NCBI RefSeq assembly: GCF_938030685.1
Contig: NZ_CALHHX010000200.1
Span: 1-26,065 of the forward strand
DNA: 26,065 nt
Origin: an uncultured Campylobacter sp.
GTDB taxonomy: Bacteria; Campylobacterota; Campylobacteria; Campylobacterales; Campylobacteraceae
Reading direction: 5' to 3'
Shown: positions 23,107 through 26,065 of the stretch, one piece after another
Numbering within the stretch: the stretch's first letter is position 1
Layout: every line of letters starts with the position of its first letter
Position numbers and translations under genes: made by a program
Notes under the pieces: generated by a model
Database searches by the model: none
What the model saw: only the letters and a program-made list of their open reading frames with translations
What the model was told of the DNA's origin: nothing

Positions 23107-23342
23107 ATAGATAATTTAAAACAAGGCGTGTAACTTCTCGTTCGGCGATCAAATTTTATATTTTTATACTCATCCAAAACCACCAAACGACTTTGATGTT
23201 TTTCTTTTTGCTAAATCGCTTAAAGCTCTGTTCGCTATAATGTCGTCGTAAATTTAGCTTAAAAAACCGTTAGTGGCTATGAAATTAGATGAAATATCTT
23301 AGTAAACTATCTACATAATTTTTTGATTTTATGGAGAATTAA

Positions 23343-24086
23343 ATGAACGAATTATTCATTCAAGCCGAAACGCTACAAAACCTTTTGATTTCTCGCGCCA
23401 CCGGAGGGCAAGAAAATAATGTTGAATACACGCGTCTGAGGCAGACAGTTCTTGCAAATGCTGCATTTGAAACACTTGTCCCTCAATTTATAAAAACATG
23501 TAGAAATCTCGATCAATTTTGGCAGTTTATAAAATATAAGTTCGGTAGCTATGCTGAACGTCGGAATTATATATGGTCTGAGTTTTCTTCGTTATTAGAA
23601 GCTCTAGAACGGGGCGGCTTGGCTCCGTCTGATGAATTTGTGACTAAGGGCATAAAGAAATTTGATTCTGCTCACGTTCAAGCAGCATGGTCAAAAGCAT
23701 TAGATAGGAGAGTAAGTGATCCGGAAGGCGCAATTACATCAGCTCGAATGCTGATAGAAACAGTCTGCAAGCATATCCTTGATGATATGAATGTCCAATA
23801 TGATGACGCGGTAGATTTACCTAAACTTTACAAAGAAACCGCGAAAGTTTTAAATCTTGCTCCGTCGCAACATACAGAAGAAGTATTCAAACAAATTCTT
23901 GGTGGTTGCACGGCTGTTATTGAAGGATTAGGAACGCTTCGTAACCGTCTAAGTGACGCTCACGGCAAAGGAAAGGTCGGTGTGAAACCTGCATCGCGTC
24001 ATGCCGAACTGGCTGTTAATTTATCTGGATCATTGGCTAGTTATCTTTTAGCTACTTGGGAGACCCGCAAGGAAACACAAATTTGA
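23343..24086 (+). CDS. Abortive-infection family protein (Abi_C, HEPN-like RNase motif)
   Basis: The 247-residue product has a GGAG site before its ATG. Residues 127-146 (DPEGAITSARMLIETVCKHI) and the segment from about 195 to 236 (GLGTLRNRLSDAHGKG, then RHAELAVNLSGSLASYLLAT) match the Abi_C domain of abortive-infection proteins as I know it. R200-N201...H207 fits the RN-x-H catalytic motif of HEPN ribonucleases, with a polar residue after the arginine. An RNA-cleaving, growth-stopping phage defence is thus plausible, with the N-terminal half (helical, 1-120) as sensor or partner domain. It stands alone, with no antitoxin or second defence gene visible. It has only about 3 RAATTY words, far fewer than the neighbours, and lower GC and different codon use, suggesting recent transfer. 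Confidence 0.8.
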   Translation: MNELFIQAETLQNLLISRATGGQENNVEYTRLRQTVLANAAFETLVPQFIKTCRNLDQFWQFIKYKFGSYAERRNYIWSEFSSLLEALERGGLAPSDEFVTKGIKKFDSAHVQAAWSKALDRRVSDPEGAITSARMLIETVCKHILDDMNVQYDDAVDLPKLYKETAKVLNLAPSQHTEEVFKQILGGCTAVIEGLGTLRNRLSDAHGKGKVGVKPASRHAELAVNLSGSLASYLLATWETRKETQI

Positions 24087-24314
24087 TAATAGGCAAGAGT
24101 CTGCTATTTAACTCGCACTCTTACGCGGACTGCGACGCCGTGCGTAAATTTAACAACAGACCTACCAAATGCGGTAAATTTTGCTGCAAATTTTAAAATA
24201 AAGAGCTACGTAATGTCGCGTCGCTTTTGGTAATTTATCGAAAAATCACAATTTAAAGCCGAATTTAAAAAAGTCGGACTTTCATCTGACCCAAGTATTA
24301 GGAAAAGGGAGAAG
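24087..24314. other. Intergenic stretch between the Abi gene and the small ORF
   Basis: Converging genes end here. I see no ORF with a ribosome binding site. CCGA and TCGG around an AT-rich loop (about 24256-24285) could form a weak terminator stem in either direction. RAATTY words reappear here, in contrast to the preceding gene. Confidence 0.45.
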
Positions 24315-24467
24315 CTAAAATATATAGACCGCGCCAAGCACGATAAACGCTCTTAAGCAAAAGCCGCCCACAAGCACGCCGTATTCGTCATAAACACAGC
24401 TTTTTACCTCCTCGCCGCCGTGCGCACAGACGCTGCTACCTGCATTTACGATGCAGCTGTAAAGCAT
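24315..24467 (-). CDS. Possible small cysteine-containing membrane protein (50 aa)
   Basis: This ATG frame on the nrdD strand begins 54 nt after the nrdD stop. The product starts MLYSCIVNAGSSVCAHGGEE, has four cysteines (5, 14, 24, 37), and ends with a hydrophobic stretch (VLVGGFCLRAFIVLGAVYIF). No family was recognised, and the ribosome binding site is poor (GAAG at some distance). It does not carry the RVxGY glycyl-radical motif missing from nrdD. It may be a small operon partner or a chance frame. Confidence 0.35.
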   Translation of the reverse strand: MLYSCIVNAGSSVCAHGGEEVKSCVYDEYGVLVGGFCLRAFIVLGAVYIF

Positions 24468-24521
24468 AAATTTACTTCAACTAGATAGCAGCAAAACCCA
24501 ACTTCGCCGCTCAAATTTAGC

Positions 24522-26065
24522 CTATTTTACGCTATTTTCAGCTTTAAATTTAGCCAAAAGCTCCTCGTCGCATTTCGGGCAGTATTCGTGCTCGCCGCTG
24601 ATGTAGCCGTGCTTAGCGCAGACGCTAAAGACCGGCGTTATCGTGATGTATGGTAGCTTGTAGTTGTTTACCACGCCGCGCACGAGGTCTTTGCACGCTT
24701 CGGCCGAGCTGATACGCTCTTTCATGTATAGGTGCAGCACCGTGCCGCCCGTGTAGGAGCTTTGCAGTTCGTCTTGCAGGTCGAGCGCCTCGAACGCGTC
24801 GTCGGTGAAATTTGCCGGCAGCTGCGTGGAGTTGGTGTAGTAGATATTTTCGCCAAAACCGGCCTGGATGATGTCGGGATAGCGCTTTTTGTCCTCTTTG
24901 GCAAAGCGATACGTCGTGCCCTCGGCAGGCGTGGCTTCGAGGTTGTAAAGGTTGCCGGTGCTCTCTTGAAACTCGCGAATTTTACCGCGCAAAAACTCGA
25001 TCATCTCGATCGCAAACTCCCGCCCGAAATCAGTCGCGATATTTTCCTTGTCGTTTGTAAAATTTCGCAAAAGCTCGTTCATGCCGTTGATACCGATGGT
25101 GCTAAAGTGGTTGTTAAAGTGCTTTAGATAGCGCGCGGTGTACGGATATAGGCCGCGTTCGTACATCTCCTGGATAAAGGCGCGCTTTTTTTCAAGCGTG
25201 GATTTGGCTAAATTTAGTAGATACTCAAGGCGCGTGTAGAGCCCCTTTTTATCGCCTTTATATAGATAGCCCAGGCGAGCTAAATTTAGCGTCACGACGC
25301 CGATACTGCCGGTCATCTCCGCACTACCGAACAGCCCTCCGCCGCGCTTTAGTAGCTCGCGTAAATCTAGCTGCAAGCGGCAGCACATCGAGCGCACGTG
25401 ACCCGGCTTATAGGCTTTGTCGTTTGCAACGCGGTTGCCGTTTTCATCGATCGTGTACTGGCTGCCGACGAAATTTTGAAAATAGCTCGAGCCCATTTTT
25501 GCCGTGTTTTCAAAAAGCACCCTCGCCACCTCGCTGTCCCAGTCGAAATCCTCGGTGATATTTACGGTAGGTATCGGGAAGGTAAAGGGCTGCGAACACT
25601 TGTCGCCCTCGGTCATGATCTCGTAAAACGCCTTGTCGATGCGGTTCATCTCGGGCTCAAAGGCGCGGTAGGTCATATCCGTTAGCTTGCCAAAGCCGCG
25701 TTTTTGCGCCTCGTGCGCTAACTCCGCGTCCTCAAGGTCGCTAAATATATGCCTATCCTCGCGCGTCGGGATCTGGTCGCGCAGATCGGACGGGCAGGTG
25801 ATGTCGATCGTTACGTTGGTAAACGGACTCTGACCCCAACGAGCGGGCACGTTTAGGTTAAAGATAAAGCTCGTTATCGCCTTTTTGATCTCTTTATCGC
25901 TTAGCTTGTCGCGGAAAACATAAGGCGCAAGATAGGTGTCAAAGCTGCTAAACGCCTGCGCGCCCGCCCATTCGCTTTGTAAAATTCCAAGGAAATTTGC
26001 CATCTGATACAGCGCTTCGCGGAAATGCTTCGGCGCCTTGCTCTCGACCCTGCCGCGCACGCCGT
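24522..26065 (-). CDS. nrdD: Anaerobic ribonucleoside-triphosphate reductase, large part, partial
   Basis: Class III enzyme that makes deoxyribonucleotides without oxygen. The N-terminus lies beyond the window; 514 codons are visible. Recognisable segments are VRGRVESKAPKHFREALYQM, SSFDTYLAPYVF, the DITCPSDLRDQIP region, the cysteine pair SMCCRLQLDL (likely including the active-site cysteine), FGSAEMTGSIGVVTLNLARL, and near the end the CxxH...CxxC zinc site SVCAKHGYISGEHEYCPKCD. The protein stops 15 residues after the last zinc-site cysteine (KAENSVK). The glycyl-radical motif (R-V/T-x-G-Y), which normally follows the zinc site, is absent from the protein and from the bases just downstream. 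NrdG is not in the window. Confidence 0.95.
   Translation of the reverse strand, partial: GVRGRVESKAPKHFREALYQMANFLGILQSEWAGAQAFSSFDTYLAPYVFRDKLSDKEIKKAITSFIFNLNVPARWGQSPFTNVTIDITCPSDLRDQIPTREDRHIFSDLEDAELAHEAQKRGFGKLTDMTYRAFEPEMNRIDKAFYEIMTEGDKCSQPFTFPIPTVNITEDFDWDSEVARVLFENTAKMGSSYFQNFVGSQYTIDENGNRVANDKAYKPGHVRSMCCRLQLDLRELLKRGGGLFGSAEMTGSIGVVTLNLARLGYLYKGDKKGLYTRLEYLLNLAKSTLEKKRAFIQEMYERGLYPYTARYLKHFNNHFSTIGINGMNELLRNFTNDKENIATDFGREFAIEMIEFLRGKIREFQESTGNLYNLEATPAEGTTYRFAKEDKKRYPDIIQAGFGENIYYTNSTQLPANFTDDAFEALDLQDELQSSYTGGTVLHLYMKERISSAEACKDLVRGVVNNYKLPYITITPVFSVCAKHGYISGEHEYCPKCDEELLAKFKAENSVK

Overview
The window looks like chromosomal DNA of an anaerobic, relatively GC-rich Campylobacter of the oral group (C. 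gracilis, C. showae or C. rectus-like). This is inferred from the merged S10-spc ribosomal operon without rpmD and ending in secY-map, the Dba/DsbI redox genes, an anaerobic class III ribonucleotide reductase, and the very high density of AAATTT-type words. No tRNA, rRNA, CRISPR array, transposase or phage gene is visible.

Layout. (1) 266-10826, minus strand: one continuous operon of 22 genes, rpsJ-rplC-rplD-rplW-rplB-rpsS-rplV-rpsC-rplP-rpmC-rpsQ-rplN-rplX-rplE-rpsN-rpsH-rplF-rplR-rpsE-rplO-secY-map. Genes abut or overlap, except for a 77-nt gap after rpsH that holds a hairpin. The operon starts at a promoter with perfect TTGACA and TATAAT boxes, followed by a leader with two hairpins, and ends at a likely intrinsic terminator after map. 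(2) 10853-13179, plus strand: a divergent P-loop ATPase gene, separated from the operon by two near-identical 19-bp palindromes; a small orphan gene with an 11-bp-arm inverted repeat at its promoter; and two overlapping small membrane-protein genes. (3) 13180-13899: non-coding, extremely rich in RAATTY hexamers. (4) 13900-17703: dapF, a cysteine-rich Sel1/Hcp-repeat secreted protein and coaE on the minus strand, and purM diverging on the plus strand. (5) 17719-23106: accessory region in which three genes carry frame breaks: a possible Imm10-like immunity gene, an AraC_N-type regulator divergent from a YqhD-like alcohol dehydrogenase (the arrangement of E. coli yqhC/yqhD), and dsbI in the dba-dsbI-beta-propeller operon. 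(6) 23343-24086: a solitary abortive-infection gene with a C-terminal Abi_C/HEPN-like RNase motif and unusual composition. (7) 24315-26065, minus strand: a small cysteine-containing ORF and the 3' part of nrdD, which stops shortly after its zinc site and shows no glycyl-radical motif.

How the genes relate. The ribosomal half is ordinary in gene content, and the interest there lies in its regulatory DNA. The dba-dsbI-propeller operon is probably part of the periplasmic disulfide system, and the Hcp-type protein with 16 cysteines in eight pairs is a plausible client. The AraC regulator probably controls the divergent aldehyde/alcohol dehydrogenase. The strongest leads are the HEPN-motif Abi gene, the nrdD product without a glycyl-radical domain, the split and frameshifted DsbI, the twin palindromes beside the S10 promoter, and the RAATTY density, which recalls the methylation motif needed for natural transformation in C. 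jejuni. I found no multi-gene system that I would call new.
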